Positions 18,567 to 27,194 of a stretch of DNA of 40,221 nt are shown piece by piece. Origin of the DNA: Bacillota bacterium (GTDB taxonomy: Bacteria; Bacillota; Limnochordia; DTU087); NCBI GenBank assembly GCA_012510855.1, contig JAAZHE010000044.1, forward strand, positions 1 through 40,221, given 5' to 3'. Both the position numbers and the translations under genes were made by a program. The notes below the pieces were generated by a model. It did no database searches, was not told the DNA's origin, and saw only the letters and a list, made by a program, of their open reading frames with translations. The first letter of the stretch is position 1. The number at the start of each line of letters is the position of its first letter.

Positions 18567-18974
18567 CTAGTCGCCGAAAAACCGCTTGATCTCATCCTCA
18601 GCTGCAGTAGGGCTATCAGCGGCATGAACCATATTATACGGGAGTTTGATGGCAAGGTCCCCCCTAATGGTGCCGGGAGCTGCTTTGGCCGGGTCAGTGG
18701 CCCCCACCAATGTCCGCACCTGCTGGATGGCATCATCGCCTTCCAAGACTGCCAAAACCACTGGACCCTTGGTTATCGCTTCGATGAGCTGCGGAAAAAA
18801 GGGCTTGTCCTTGTGATGGGCATAGTGCTCCTCTGCCGTTTCCCTTTGAATCTGGGTGACAGCCAACCGCTTAATCTTCAGGCCTTTGCGTTCAAAACGT
18901 CCGATGATTTCCCCTATTAGTCTTCTTTCTACAGCTTCTGGCTTAATGATCACAAAGGTCTGCTCTACCGCCAT
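18567..18974 (-). CDS. ndk: Nucleoside diphosphate kinase
   Basis: A 135-residue enzyme exchanging phosphate among NTPs and NDPs. Typical features are TFVIIKPEAVERRLIGEI at the N-terminus, HYAHHKDKPFF, the GTIRGDLAI loop and the phosphohistidine His117 in NMVHAADS (usually N-I/V-I-H-G-S-D-S, so G-S is A-A here). It is slightly shorter than the usual 140-150 aa but complete. ATG start with GGAGGT 8 nt upstream. It lies 15 bp after fhs on the same strand, so is probably cotranscribed with it. Confidence 0.95.
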   Translation of the reverse strand: MAVEQTFVIIKPEAVERRLIGEIIGRFERKGLKIKRLAVTQIQRETAEEHYAHHKDKPFFPQLIEAITKGPVVLAVLEGDDAIQQVRTLVGATDPAKAAPGTIRGDLAIKLPYNMVHAADSPTAAEDEIKRFFGD

Positions 18975-18989
18975 GTTATAATACCTCCA

Positions 18990-20657
18990 TTACGACAATC
19001 CGACTATTGTTCCGTCTTTATCTATATCAATCCTCTTAGCCGCCGGTTCCTTGGGCAAGCCAGGCATGGTCATGACATCTCCGGTGATGGGTACTAGAAA
19101 ACCTGCACCAAGGGATGCCCGCACTTCTCTTACCGTCAACGTCCAGCCGGTGGGAGCACCCTTTAAGCTCGGATTATCTGAAAGGGCATGCTGGGTTTTA
19201 GCCACACAGAGCGGCAAGCTCCCAAAACCCATGGCAGTCAAGTCACGGATATCCTGTTCTGCCCTCGGAGTGTAAGCGACATCCTCTGCACCGTAGATTT
19301 CCCGCGCGAGAAGGCTCATCTTCTCTTTAATGGGCAAGTTCCAGTCATACAAAGGTCGGAATTTATTCTCTTCCTCCAATGCCTCCATGACAGCTTCTGC
19401 CAGCTGGATACCGCCTTCACCACCCTTAGCTACAACCTCGGAAACCGCGACTTTAACCCCAAGCTCACGGCAGCTTTGCTCAACCAGTTCAAGCTCCTCC
19501 GCATCATCGGTGGGGAACCGGTTAACGGCCACCACTACCGGTAGGCCGAATTTCTTAAGATTGATAATGTGTTTTTCAAGATTGGTCAGCCCATGCTTTA
19601 GAGCCTCCAGATTGGTTTCTGCCACCCTGTCCTTGGGCACCCCTCCGTGCATATTCAGGGCACGAACTGAGGCCACCAACACCGCTACATCCGGAGTCAA
19701 ACCACTGTACCCGTGGACAATATCAAAGAACTTCTCTGCCCCTAGATCCGCTGCAAAACCACCCTCAGTGACGACATAATCAGACAGCTTCAGTGCTAGA
19801 CGGGTTGCGATAATGCTGTTGTTCCCGTGGGCTATGTTGGCAAAGGGGCCTCCGTGAACAAAGGCTGGCTGGCCCTCCAGGGTCTGGACTAAATTGGGCT
19901 TGATGGCATCCTTGAGGAGAACAGCCATTGAACCGACGACCCCCAAATCCCGGGCAAACACCGGCTGTTTGCTCCGGGTATACCCGATGAGCATCTGCCC
20001 CAGCCGCCGTTTTAGGTCCTCCATATCCTCCGCAAGGCAGAGAATTGCCATGATCTCTGAAGCCACTGTTATGTCAAAGGCTGATTCCCGGACGACGCCG
20101 TTCCCGGGGCCTCCAAGCCCGACAACTATACTCCGCAGCTGCCGGTCATTCATATCCATTACCCTGCGCCACAAAATGCGCTTGGGATCTAGATCCAGCT
20201 CATTTCCTTGAAAGATATGGTTGTCGATGACAGCTGCCAAGAGATTGTGGGCTGTCCCCACAGCATGGATGTCCCCGGTAAAGTGGAGGTTAATGTCCTC
20301 CATAGGCACTACCTGTGCATAACCGCCCCCTGCTGCTCCCCCTTTAATTCCAAAGGTGGGACCAAGGGAGGGTTCCCGCAAGCATACCGTCACCCGCTTG
20401 CCCATCTTACCCAATGCTTGGGTAAGGCCAATGGCGGTACAGGTCTTGCCCTCTCCCGCAGGAGTGGCAGTGATGGCCGTTGTATAGATTAATTTCCCAT
20501 TGGGGCGCTCCTTTACCCTCTCCCAGACATGGGCTCCGATCTTGGCTTTATACTTCCCGTATAGCTCCAGATCCTCTTCATCCAGCCCCAATAAAGCTCC
20601 TATTTCCTGTATCGGCCGCAGCTTCGCGGCCTGGGCGATTTGGATGTCGCTTAGCAT
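18990..20657 (-). CDS. fhs: Formate-tetrahydrofolate ligase
   Basis: A 555-residue ATP-dependent enzyme making 10-formyl-THF from formate and THF. It opens the methyl branch of the Wood-Ljungdahl pathway and also serves purine and formyl-Met supply. Family landmarks are visible: the P-loop TATPAGEGKTCTAIGLTQALG, VCLREPSLGPTFGIKGGAAGGGYAQVVPMEDINLHFTGD (in two blocks), the monovalent-cation and substrate loop FVHGGPFANIAHGNNS, and the C-terminal MTMPGLPKEPAA. ATG start with GGGAG 7 nt upstream. The 252-bp region ahead of it, shared divergently with the chemotaxis gene, contains no riboswitch I recognise. It supports, but does not prove, an acetogen-type one-carbon metabolism. Confidence 0.96.
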   Translation of the reverse strand: MLSDIQIAQAAKLRPIQEIGALLGLDEEDLELYGKYKAKIGAHVWERVKERPNGKLIYTTAITATPAGEGKTCTAIGLTQALGKMGKRVTVCLREPSLGPTFGIKGGAAGGGYAQVVPMEDINLHFTGDIHAVGTAHNLLAAVIDNHIFQGNELDLDPKRILWRRVMDMNDRQLRSIVVGLGGPGNGVVRESAFDITVASEIMAILCLAEDMEDLKRRLGQMLIGYTRSKQPVFARDLGVVGSMAVLLKDAIKPNLVQTLEGQPAFVHGGPFANIAHGNNSIIATRLALKLSDYVVTEGGFAADLGAEKFFDIVHGYSGLTPDVAVLVASVRALNMHGGVPKDRVAETNLEALKHGLTNLEKHIINLKKFGLPVVVAVNRFPTDDAEELELVEQSCRELGVKVAVSEVVAKGGEGGIQLAEAVMEALEEENKFRPLYDWNLPIKEKMSLLAREIYGAEDVAYTPRAEQDIRDLTAMGFGSLPLCVAKTQHALSDNPSLKGAPTGWTLTVREVRASLGAGFLVPITGDVMTMPGLPKEPAAKRIDIDKDGTIVGLS

Positions 20658-20909
20658 ACACAGCTCCCTTTCTCATCGGGGATAGCATCGCGCTGGGTCT
20701 TCTCGTCATGGACAATACCCATGTATTTAGAGACATTATTTCCACAAAGAGCCATAGGATCCTTTCCCAAGTGATTTCACATCAACTGGAGATCCTGCCA
20801 ATATTCCCCAGAACGGTGTAGGAATGATTGCCTTGATGGCGAATTACACAGTCGTGGAGGATTTGGCTAACCTACATGGTTAACCGAACTAGATCAAGGA
20901 GGAGCGCAC

Positions 20910-22022
20910 ATGAGAAACAACCGCATAAGACTGCTCTTGGGCATCATCGTACTACTGGCCTCCATAGGTATCCTTTGGTTTTTTAAGGTCGCTGATTCAT
21001 GGCAGCGGATGGCATGGATCATCGCCGCACTAATAGTGAATTTCCTCGTAACCACCATTGGTGCATATTACGGCAAGCAAAAGCTGGAGGGTTATGAGGA
21101 GGCAATCAAGCAGCTATCGGAGGGCAGTTTTGCCGGCATTGATACATTAGCATCTAGTGATGACAGGATACTAGGATCCTTAGGTCAAGCATTAGCCACC
21201 TTGGGCAGCAAATTGCTGCAGTTCACAGACAACGCTAGACAGATCGTCACTGAACTTGTCCAAAGCGGAGAGGACCTCCTCACTACGTCGGAGGAAATCA
21301 ATGCATCTATACAGGAGGTTGCCAGTACTGCTAACCAGTTTGCCGGCACCGTTCAGCAAGTCAGTGCTACCTCGCGGCTGCTGGCGGAATCCTCCCTCCT
21401 AGTCGGAGAAACCACTATGGAGCACCTCAGCAGGATTGAAGATGTGGTCAATCAAATGAACCAGATTGAAAAAGCAATTATGGAACTGTCCAACATCAGG
21501 AAGGACCTCAGTGCCCGCTATGAGCAGATCAATAAGTTCGTGGGAGACATTACTGATATCGCTGAGCAGACCAACATGCTGGCCCTCAACGCAGCCATTG
21601 AGGCTGCCAGAGCCGGTGAGCAGGGCCGAGGATTTGCCGTTGTAGCTGAGGAGGTTCGTCAGTTAGCAGAACAGTCGGGAAGGGCTGCCAACGAGGTACG
21701 GCGTGTAGTTGCCAATATCGCTGAAGGAGATGCCAAAGCCGACAGTGCCCTGGAGATCAATATCAAGGCGATTCACGACGGCAGCCAGATACTTAGATCC
21801 ATGACCGAAAGCTTTGTGGAACTCAAGAAGAAAGTGGATGACTCAATCTCGCAAATGCAGCATATTAACACCGGTATACAACAGCTGAGCAGCGGCAGCC
21901 AGCAAATTGCAGCCGCAGCCCAAGAACAGGCGGCATCCATTGAACAAATTGCCGACAAAGCCAAGGTCCTCAGCGAGATCGCAGAACGGCTGCAATCCTA
22001 CATCCAGGAGTTCGGAAACTAA
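20910..22022 (+). CDS. Methyl-accepting chemotaxis protein without an extracellular sensor domain
   Basis: A 370-residue receptor. Two membrane helices (about 7-25 and 34-54) are separated by only about eight residues, so there is no periplasmic ligand domain. A short HAMP-like linker follows, then a coiled-coil signalling domain. The hairpin tip reads [20 protein letters not shown], followed by [22 protein letters not shown], the highly conserved CheA/CheW-binding core. The C-terminus has the [16 protein letters not shown] motif. It probably senses a cytoplasmic or membrane state (redox, membrane energy) or pairs with another receptor. ATG start with AAGGAGGAG 5 nt upstream. Lone plus-strand gene, divergent from fhs. 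No other chemotaxis genes are in the window. Confidence 0.92.
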   Translation: MRNNRIRLLLGIIVLLASIGILWFFKVADSWQRMAWIIAALIVNFLVTTIGAYYGKQKLEGYEEAIKQLSEGSFAGIDTLASSDDRILGSLGQALATLGSKLLQFTDNARQIVTELVQSGEDLLTTSEEINASIQEVASTANQFAGTVQQVSATSRLLAESSLLVGETTMEHLSRIEDVVNQMNQIEKAIMELSNIRKDLSARYEQINKFVGDITDIAEQTNMLALNAAIEAARAGEQGRGFAVVAEEVRQLAEQSGRAANEVRRVVANIAEGDAKADSALEINIKAIHDGSQILRSMTESFVELKKKVDDSISQMQHINTGIQQLSSGSQQIAAAAQEQAASIEQIADKAKVLSEIAERLQSYIQEFGN

Positions 22023-22039
22023 CTTGCTTCATGGCGACA

Positions 22040-22070
22040 AATCCCCGGCGGAGTTCCCGCGGGGGATTCT
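22040..22070 (+). terminator. Hairpin after the chemotaxis gene
   Basis: Inverted repeat AATCCCC / GGGGATT enclosing GCGG / CCGC, starting about 18 bp past the stop codon. A strong hairpin, but followed by CTCAATTG rather than a T-run, so terminator function is moderate guesswork. Confidence 0.45.
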
Positions 22071-22085
22071 CAATTGAAAGGAGCC

Positions 22086-22485
22086 TGTAATGATCTTCGC
22101 TCCGACCAACGTGACTCCCTACAGATCCCACAGCAGCCTTCCGGCCACTACAGAACCTTACGGAAACCACGCTGATCTTTGCCCGACCTCCACGCATCGC
22201 TGTCGAAACCTATTGTGACCTCTCGACCACAATAGATCCCTAAGCGACCCATGGAGATCTTGGTCCGGCTAGTGCGGATTCCTTGAGCGCCGGCAGCGAC
22301 TTCACCAGCCGCTGCTGACACCTACGAAACCCGCAGTAACCTTGGCGCCGACCAAGACTGATCCTCAGGCGAACCAGCCTTGATCTTTGCTCGACCCATA
22401 CAGATCCGCTCTAGAACCTGTATGGATCTTAACTCGACCATTACAGACCCCTTGTCGGCAACCCCATCTTTGGGGTGCACCCTTA
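22086..22485. repeat. Degenerate, helically phased array (about 21-22-bp unit, about 18 units)
   Basis: A gene-free stretch in which a GATC-N6/7-(C)GACC or GAACC core recurs. GATC-like words start at 22092, 22113, 22153, 22174, 22217, 22235, 22256, 22277, 22298, 22317, 22360, 22382, 22403, 22425 and 22446. Most steps between neighbouring units are 19-22 bases, with units at about 22134, 22195 and 22337 more decayed. A GACC/GAACC word sits about 11 bases after most GATC words, so a GAYC-type word appears roughly every 10.7 bases, one helical turn. Nine exact GATC sites fall in about 335 bp. Units are too degenerate for a CRISPR and have no fixed spacers. Several linkers are complementary to each other (for example 22397-22403 with 22418-22424). 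It lies between convergent mcp and rex. Function unknown: protein-binding array, structured RNA or decayed satellite. Confidence 0.6.
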
Positions 22486-22727
22486 TCATGCCCCCCGCTC
22501 AAGGGAATATACCCAACCGGTGAGAAACCTCGCTGCCAAATTGAACCAGTCCAGTCTCCTGTACTTCACCTTTCTCCATCGGCTCGTTTTTCTAAGACCC
22601 AACTTTTTTCTAAGGCCCAACTATGGGAGAGAAGAAAGCCGCTGCCAAAGCTTTGCATCCAAGTATCTGGACACAAGAGCTGCAGCGGCTCGATGGAAAC
22701 TCGCAGCTTGTCGGACAGGGTGGTCTC
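22486..22727. other. Rest of the mcp-rex intergenic region, with an 18-base tandem duplication
   Basis: The word TTTTTCTAAGRCCCAACT is present twice in tandem at 22587-22604 and 22605-22622, differing at one base. The stretch also holds the candidate rex terminator at 22638-22689. Reading frames on the plus strand here have no SD and no recognisable motif, and I do not call a gene. Confidence 0.5.
22638..22689 (-). terminator. Candidate terminator after rex
   Basis: Inverted repeat GCCGCTGC (22638-22645) / GCAGCGGC (22682-22689). On the minus strand it is followed by TTTCTTCTCT. The 36-nt intervening loop is long, so confidence is limited. Confidence 0.4.
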
Positions 22728-23378
22728 TTATGGGTGTTGAGCGCCTATGTAGTACGCCAGACGTTGAAGCTCCAGACTCAAATCGGCATTGGCCACGTGT
22801 ACGTCCTTGGGAACATCCAGCTTCACTGGAGCAAAATTAAGTATGGCCTTAACACCGGCCTCTACCAAGACATCGGTGATCTCTTGGGCGACATCGGCCG
22901 GCACCGTAACAATGGCCAGTCTAATATCTTTCTCCGGCACAACCCTAAGGATTTCATCTACGGAATAAATAGGCATATCTTCTATATAGGTTCCGATCAG
23001 TTCTGGTTTGATATCAAATAAGGCGACCATCTTGATGGTAAAAAGAGGATCCACCTCAAAACGACGCCGGTTATATCGAGCAAGGGCGTGCCCTAAGCTT
23101 CCGACCCCCACCAGTGCCATGTGGAGAGGCTCATCGAGATTGAGGATCTTGCGGAGTTCATCTTGCAGGAACTCTACGTCGTAACCTACCCCTTGTTTGC
23201 CGAACTCGCCAAACCAGGCCAAGTCTTTCCTGACTAGAGCCGGCCTCACACCTGCCCTCTTCCCTAGTTCATGGGATGAAATGCAAGTCTCTTTGCCTTT
23301 TACCTCTTCTAATACCCTCAAGTATATGGGTAGACGCCGAATCACCGCATCGGAGATTCCCTTCCAGGCCAACTTCAT
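22728..23378 (-). CDS. rex: Redox-sensing transcriptional repressor Rex
   Basis: A 216-residue NADH/NAD+ sensor that represses fermentative and respiratory genes until NADH rises. The N-terminal winged helix carries the Rex signature VRKDLAWFGEFGKQGVGYDV (about 49-68). The Rossmann domain begins HMALVGVGSLGHALA with GVGSLG at 91-96, and the C-terminal swapped helix has DLSLELQRLAYYIG. Length is normal. ATG start with GGAGGGGG directly upstream. Next gene upstream is glyQS (108 bp). I found no clear Rex box (TTGTGAA-N4-TTCACAA) in the window. Confidence 0.96.
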   Translation of the reverse strand: MKLAWKGISDAVIRRLPIYLRVLEEVKGKETCISSHELGKRAGVRPALVRKDLAWFGEFGKQGVGYDVEFLQDELRKILNLDEPLHMALVGVGSLGHALARYNRRRFEVDPLFTIKMVALFDIKPELIGTYIEDMPIYSVDEILRVVPEKDIRLAIVTVPADVAQEITDVLVEAGVKAILNFAPVKLDVPKDVHVANADLSLELQRLAYYIGAQHP

Positions 23379-23486
23379 TCCCCCTCCAAAAGAGGTGTTC
23401 GTTCCTAGATTTTTACCCGCAGCTGCAGATCCCTAAACACCTGTGTCATGCTAGAGGCTCCCGCCCATGCCCAAGACTAGCCAAGA

Positions 23487-24875
23487 CTAATATGCTAACT
23501 TCTCTTCGATGTAATTCGCAACTTGCTCTATAGGTATTCTCACTTGCTCCATCGAATCACGATCCCGGATAGTCACCGCGTGATCCTCCAGTGAGTCGAA
23601 ATCAAAGGTGATGCAGAACGGAGTCCCGATTTCGTCCTGCCTGCGGTAGCGCCTGCCGATGCTGCCGGAATCATCATAATCAACGGGGAAGCGCTTTCGC
23701 AGCGCATCATAGATCTTCTCAGCTTCCGCAGAGAGATTCTTCGATAGCGGGAGAACCGCAGCCTTGTAAGGAGCCAGGAATGGATGGAACCTCAATACTT
23801 TTCTGGTCTCTTTCTCCAGCTGCTCTTCTTCATAGGCATCTGCTAAGAAGGCCAAGAACAGGCGGTCTACCCCCACCGACGGCTCAACGCAATAAGGTAC
23901 ATACCTTTCGTTGGTGAAGGGATCCAAATAGCTCATATCCTCCTTGGATGCTTCAGCATGCTGCTTAAGGTCAAAATCAGTGCGGTTGGCTATCCCCCAT
24001 AATTCTCCCCAACCAAAGGGGAAGAGATACTCGATGTCAGTGGTAGCCTTACTGTAATGGGACAACTCCTCGGGAGAATGCTCTCGGGTTCGGACATTCT
24101 CTGGCTTCAGGCCCAACTCCAGCAGCCACTGCTTGCAAAAATCTATCCAGTATTCATACCATTCCATGTCTGTGCCGGGGGCGCAGAAGAACTCCAGCTC
24201 CATCTGCTCAAATTCCCGGGTCCGGAAAATGAAGTTGCCGGGGGTGATTTCATTTCTAAAGGACTTCCCGATCTGACCGATGCCAAATGGGATCTTCTTG
24301 CGGGAGGTCCGCATTACATTCTTGAAATTGACGAAAATGCCCTGGGCTGTTTCAGGCCTAAGGTAGACTTCAGATTTTGCATCTTCCGTTACGCCCTGAA
24401 AGGTCTTGAACATCAGGTTAAACTGCCGCACATCGGTAAAGTCATGGGCTCCACAGCGCGGACAAGCCACTTTGTGGGTCTTTATGTACTCCGCCATCTC
24501 CTCATCTGACCAGCCATCAATGGCAGGTACCGCTTGGCCGCTCTTGACGAGGCTTTCCTCGATGAGCTGATCTGCCCGGAATCTAGCCTTGCATTGGCGG
24601 CAGTCAATCAGCGGATCGCTAAATCCCGCTAGATGCCCTGAAGCTTCCCACGTCTTGGGATTCATCAGAATGGCCGAATCCAGTCCTACATTGTACGGTG
24701 ACTCCTGGATGAACTTCTTCCACCAGGCTCTCTTGATATTATTCTTGAGTTCCACTCCCAGAGGGCCATAATCCCAGGTGTTGGCCAATCCCCCGTATAT
24801 CTCAGAACCGGGGAAAACGAAACCACGGGACTTGGAGAGTGAAACTAATTGGTCCATGGTTTTCTCCGTCATCAT
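23487..24875 (-). CDS. glyQS: Glycyl-tRNA synthetase, dimeric single-chain type
   Basis: A 462-residue class II synthetase of the alpha2 (eukaryote/archaea/Bacillota) type, not the alpha-beta type. Seen are the N-terminal [20 protein letters not shown], a CRQC...CPRC insertion, class II motif 2 [20 protein letters not shown] with MELEFF, and motif 3-like [14 protein letters not shown], followed by an anticodon-binding domain. Two adjacent ATGs (24875, 24872) follow GGAG by 5 and 8 nt. A clear sigma-A promoter lies 47-77 bp upstream, and the leader is too short for the glycine T-box often found here. Confidence 0.95.
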   Translation of the reverse strand: MMTEKTMDQLVSLSKSRGFVFPGSEIYGGLANTWDYGPLGVELKNNIKRAWWKKFIQESPYNVGLDSAILMNPKTWEASGHLAGFSDPLIDCRQCKARFRADQLIEESLVKSGQAVPAIDGWSDEEMAEYIKTHKVACPRCGAHDFTDVRQFNLMFKTFQGVTEDAKSEVYLRPETAQGIFVNFKNVMRTSRKKIPFGIGQIGKSFRNEITPGNFIFRTREFEQMELEFFCAPGTDMEWYEYWIDFCKQWLLELGLKPENVRTREHSPEELSHYSKATTDIEYLFPFGWGELWGIANRTDFDLKQHAEASKEDMSYLDPFTNERYVPYCVEPSVGVDRLFLAFLADAYEEEQLEKETRKVLRFHPFLAPYKAAVLPLSKNLSAEAEKIYDALRKRFPVDYDDSGSIGRRYRRQDEIGTPFCITFDFDSLEDHAVTIRDRDSMEQVRIPIEQVANYIEEKLAY

Positions 24876-24922
24876 CTGTACTCCTTCTCAGTTTATAGCA
24901 CTTGATCCAATGGTCTCGCCCT

Positions 24923-24952
24923 ATTATACCCATACAGAGCCCATCTCTGCAA
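24923..24952 (-). promoter_or_regulatory. Sigma-A-type promoter of glyQS
   Basis: Minus-strand TTGCAG (24952-24947), 18-bp spacer, perfect TATAAT (24928-24923). The start site would fall near 24916, giving a leader of about 40 nt. Confidence 0.75.
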
Positions 24953-25092
24953 TTGCCTGGCCATTCTTTGTCAAGGTTTTCGACTACACGGCTAAAGGAA
25001 TCTCCCCCCGCAGTGACGAACCTTTGTTAGGTAGTTACCGACATGCCATAGAGAAGTACGCGGCGAAGTCGGCAAGCGAAGGAGGTTAGAAC

Positions 25093-26502
25093 ATGTCTCA
25101 TGTCACATTGGGGCTGATTGTGGGCAACCGCAATTTCTTCCCAGACAGCCTCTGTGAGAACGGAAGAACAGCTGTCATCAAGGTAATGGAGCAGCTGGGC
25201 TTCAAGGTTGTTGCTCTTTCCCCAGAAGACACAAACCTCGGAACCGTAGAAACCTGGGAGGATTCCCAGAAATGTGCGGCTCTCTTCAAAGAACACCGAG
25301 ATGAGATCGACGGCATTTTGGTCACACTGCCCAACTTTGGTGACGAACGGGGTGTAGCCAATGCTATACGGCTATCGGGACTAAGGGTCCCCGTATTGGT
25401 CCACGCCTTTGCAGATGATGCATCCAAGATGGATCTTGCCCACCGACGGGATAGTTTTTGCGGCAAGGTTTCAGTATGCAATAACCTGCGCCAATACGGC
25501 ATCCCCTTCTCACTGACTACCAAGCACACTGTCGCTCCCGAAGACCCAGCTTTTGCTGAAGATCTCAAGTGGTTTGCCGCAGTCTGCCGGATAGTCAAGA
25601 CCTTGAGAGGTGCCCGGGTTGGCGCTATCGGCACCCGTCCGGCCAATTTCAACACCGTTCGCTACAGCGAAAAGCTCCTGGAGGCAAGCGGCATCTCCGT
25701 GGAGCCCATAGACTTGTCGGAAGTCTTTGGCAGAATTGACCGGTTAAGTGACAGCGATGAGGCTGTCCAAGCCCGTCTCAAGGATATCACCGGCTATGTC
25801 GACACGGCGGGCGTGCCCGACGTTGCGCTGCTCAAGATGGCGAAACTGGCTGTAGTCATCGACAGGTGGATGAAGGACCATGACCTCATCGGCACCACCA
25901 TCCAGTGCTGGACATCCATCGAAGAATTCTTTGGGATCGCTCCCTGTGCCGTCATGAGCATGATGAGCAACTCACTGTTACCAAGTGCCTGTGAAGTAGA
26001 CGTTATGGGCCTCTTGAGCATGCTGGCTCTCCAAGCGGCTTCTGAAAGGCCTAGTGCCATCATCGATTGGAACAACAACTACGGCGATGATCCCAATAAG
26101 TTGGTGGCTTTCCACTGCAGCAACTTCCCCAAGGATATGCTGGAGAGTGCCAAGATGGCTTATCAGGACATTGTCGGCGGTACTGTCGGCAATGAGAATG
26201 CCTACGGTACAGTGCAAGGAAGAATCAAGCCTGGGCCCTTTACCTTTGCTAGACTCAGCACCGACGACCTGACTGGCACGATCAGGGCCTATGTAGGCGA
26301 AGGGACCTTCACCGACGACCAGCTGACCACCTTCGGCGGATATGGAGTTGCAGAGATTCCTGGACTGCAGTGCCTCATGAAGCACATCTGTAACAACGGC
26401 TTCGAGCACCATGTGGCCATTACTCAGTCCCAGGTTGCCTGTGCCTTATACGAAGCCTTCACCAAGTATCTGGGCTGGGACGTTTATTACCATAAGGGCT
26501 AA
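25093..26502 (+). CDS. L-fucose/L-arabinose-isomerase-family protein
   Basis: A 469-residue protein of the FucI/AraA-like superfamily. The N-terminal domain opens LGLIVGNRNFFPDSLCENGR. The central region includes VGAIGTRPANFNTVRYSEKLLE. Metal/active-site candidates are IQCWTSIEEFFGIAPCAVMS and PSACEVDVMGLLSMLAL (Glu and Asp), and a C-terminal beta-barrel holds TIRAYVGEG and a histidine-bearing NNGFEHHVAI. Such proteins isomerise aldoses and ketoses, and the group also contains sulfoquinovose isomerases. No sugar transporter, kinase or aldolase adjoins it, so the substrate is open. ATG with a perfect AAGGAGG 7 nt upstream. It stands alone on the plus strand with its own terminator, divergent from glyQS. 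Confidence 0.8.
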   Translation: MSHVTLGLIVGNRNFFPDSLCENGRTAVIKVMEQLGFKVVALSPEDTNLGTVETWEDSQKCAALFKEHRDEIDGILVTLPNFGDERGVANAIRLSGLRVPVLVHAFADDASKMDLAHRRDSFCGKVSVCNNLRQYGIPFSLTTKHTVAPEDPAFAEDLKWFAAVCRIVKTLRGARVGAIGTRPANFNTVRYSEKLLEASGISVEPIDLSEVFGRIDRLSDSDEAVQARLKDITGYVDTAGVPDVALLKMAKLAVVIDRWMKDHDLIGTTIQCWTSIEEFFGIAPCAVMSMMSNSLLPSACEVDVMGLLSMLALQAASERPSAIIDWNNNYGDDPNKLVAFHCSNFPKDMLESAKMAYQDIVGGTVGNENAYGTVQGRIKPGPFTFARLSTDDLTGTIRAYVGEGTFTDDQLTTFGGYGVAEIPGLQCLMKHICNNGFEHHVAITQSQVACALYEAFTKYLGWDVYYHKG

Positions 26503-26538
26503 TCCCAAAGCATAAGCATGGGTAATTTAGCCATCAAT

Positions 26539-26572
26539 TGAGCCAAGGGCAAATCCCTTGGCTCAGATTGTT
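26539..26572 (+). terminator. Rho-independent terminator after the isomerase-family gene
   Basis: Perfect 11-bp stem TGAGCCAAGGG / CCCTTGGCTCA with a 5-nt loop, followed by GATTGTTT. 36 bp past the stop codon. Confidence 0.75.
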
Positions 26573-26661
26573 TAAGAAGGGACCTTTTCCCAGACAGACA
26601 AGCATCCTAGTGTTTGGATTTAGAAGACCAACTGACAGCTTGAGTGTTCTTGTCCTCGAAA

Positions 26662-27156
26662 TCAGTAGTGATATGATTCTCCCCTGATGATGGTAAACCA
26701 CCGATAGAGCTGCTCTAGGAGGATCAAGCGCATCAGCTGATGGGGGAAGGTTAGCGGAGAAAAGGAAAGACGCATATGGGCTGCATCAAGCAGGGAAGTA
26801 TGGAGTCCCAATGCACCGCCGATGAGAAAAGCAATATGGCTCCAGCCCTCTATCCCAAGCCGTTCAACCATTGCCGCCATCTCCTCGGAGGACCTCATTT
26901 GACCCTGCATATCTAAAGCAATGACAAAGCTTCTTTCAGGGATTGCCTTGAAAACCCGCTGGGCTTCCTTGGCCTTTACCATCTCCTGCACAGTTTGGGA
27001 ATACCCGTCCCGAAAAGGTTCATCTTTCACTTCCACTATGTGAAGCTGGCAATAGGACTGCAGCCGCTTGCTGTATTCCGCTATCCCATTGACCAAGTAA
27101 CGTTCCTTTAATTTCCCAACTGCAACTATGGTAACCCGCACTGTACCAGCAAGCAC
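26662..27156 (-). CDS. rlmH: 23S rRNA (pseudouridine-1915 N3)-methyltransferase
   Basis: A SPOUT-class methyltransferase (up to 164 aa) modifying pseudouridine 1915 of 23S rRNA helix 69 in assembled ribosomes. Hallmarks are VTIVAVGKLKERY at the N-terminus, FVIALDMQGQMRSSEE, the SAM-knot LIGGALGL (112-118), LSFSPLTFPHQLMRLILLEQLYR and the invariant C-terminal YHY. Start uncertain. The GTG at 27156 abuts its SD (GAGAGGA). The internal GTG giving MRVTIVAVG (27141) fits homologues but is 14 nt from the SD. It follows the HtrA gene by 38 bp, as htrC and rlmH (yydA) neighbour each other in Bacillus. Confidence 0.93.
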   Translation of the reverse strand: MLAGTVRVTIVAVGKLKERYLVNGIAEYSKRLQSYCQLHIVEVKDEPFRDGYSQTVQEMVKAKEAQRVFKAIPERSFVIALDMQGQMRSSEEMAAMVERLGIEGWSHIAFLIGGALGLHTSLLDAAHMRLSFSPLTFPHQLMRLILLEQLYRWFTIIRGESYHY

Positions 27157-27194
27157 TCCTCTCTCAACCTGCCGAAGAAGGTGCTTTCAATGGC

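Noticed and set aside
20658-20909. THF-type riboswitch ahead of fhs
   Set aside because: I could not find the expected conserved core. Only a small CATGG/CCATG hairpin is present.
22092-22470. CRISPR array
   Set aside because: Units of about 21 bp are degenerate, with no constant repeat, no unique 30-40-bp spacers and no cas genes.
22387-23021. Plus-strand reading frames running through the array and into rex
   Set aside because: No SD, they overlap rex on the opposite strand, and the 21-22-bp phasing breaks frame.
24876-25092. Glycine T-box leader upstream of glyQS
   Set aside because: The promoter at 24923-24952 leaves a leader of only about 40 nt, and no T-box sequence is present.
26662-27156. 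RlmH knot motif GGALG taken as a loss of function
   Set aside because: This position varies among RlmH proteins (as I recall, GGSLG and GGPEG also occur), so it is not informative.
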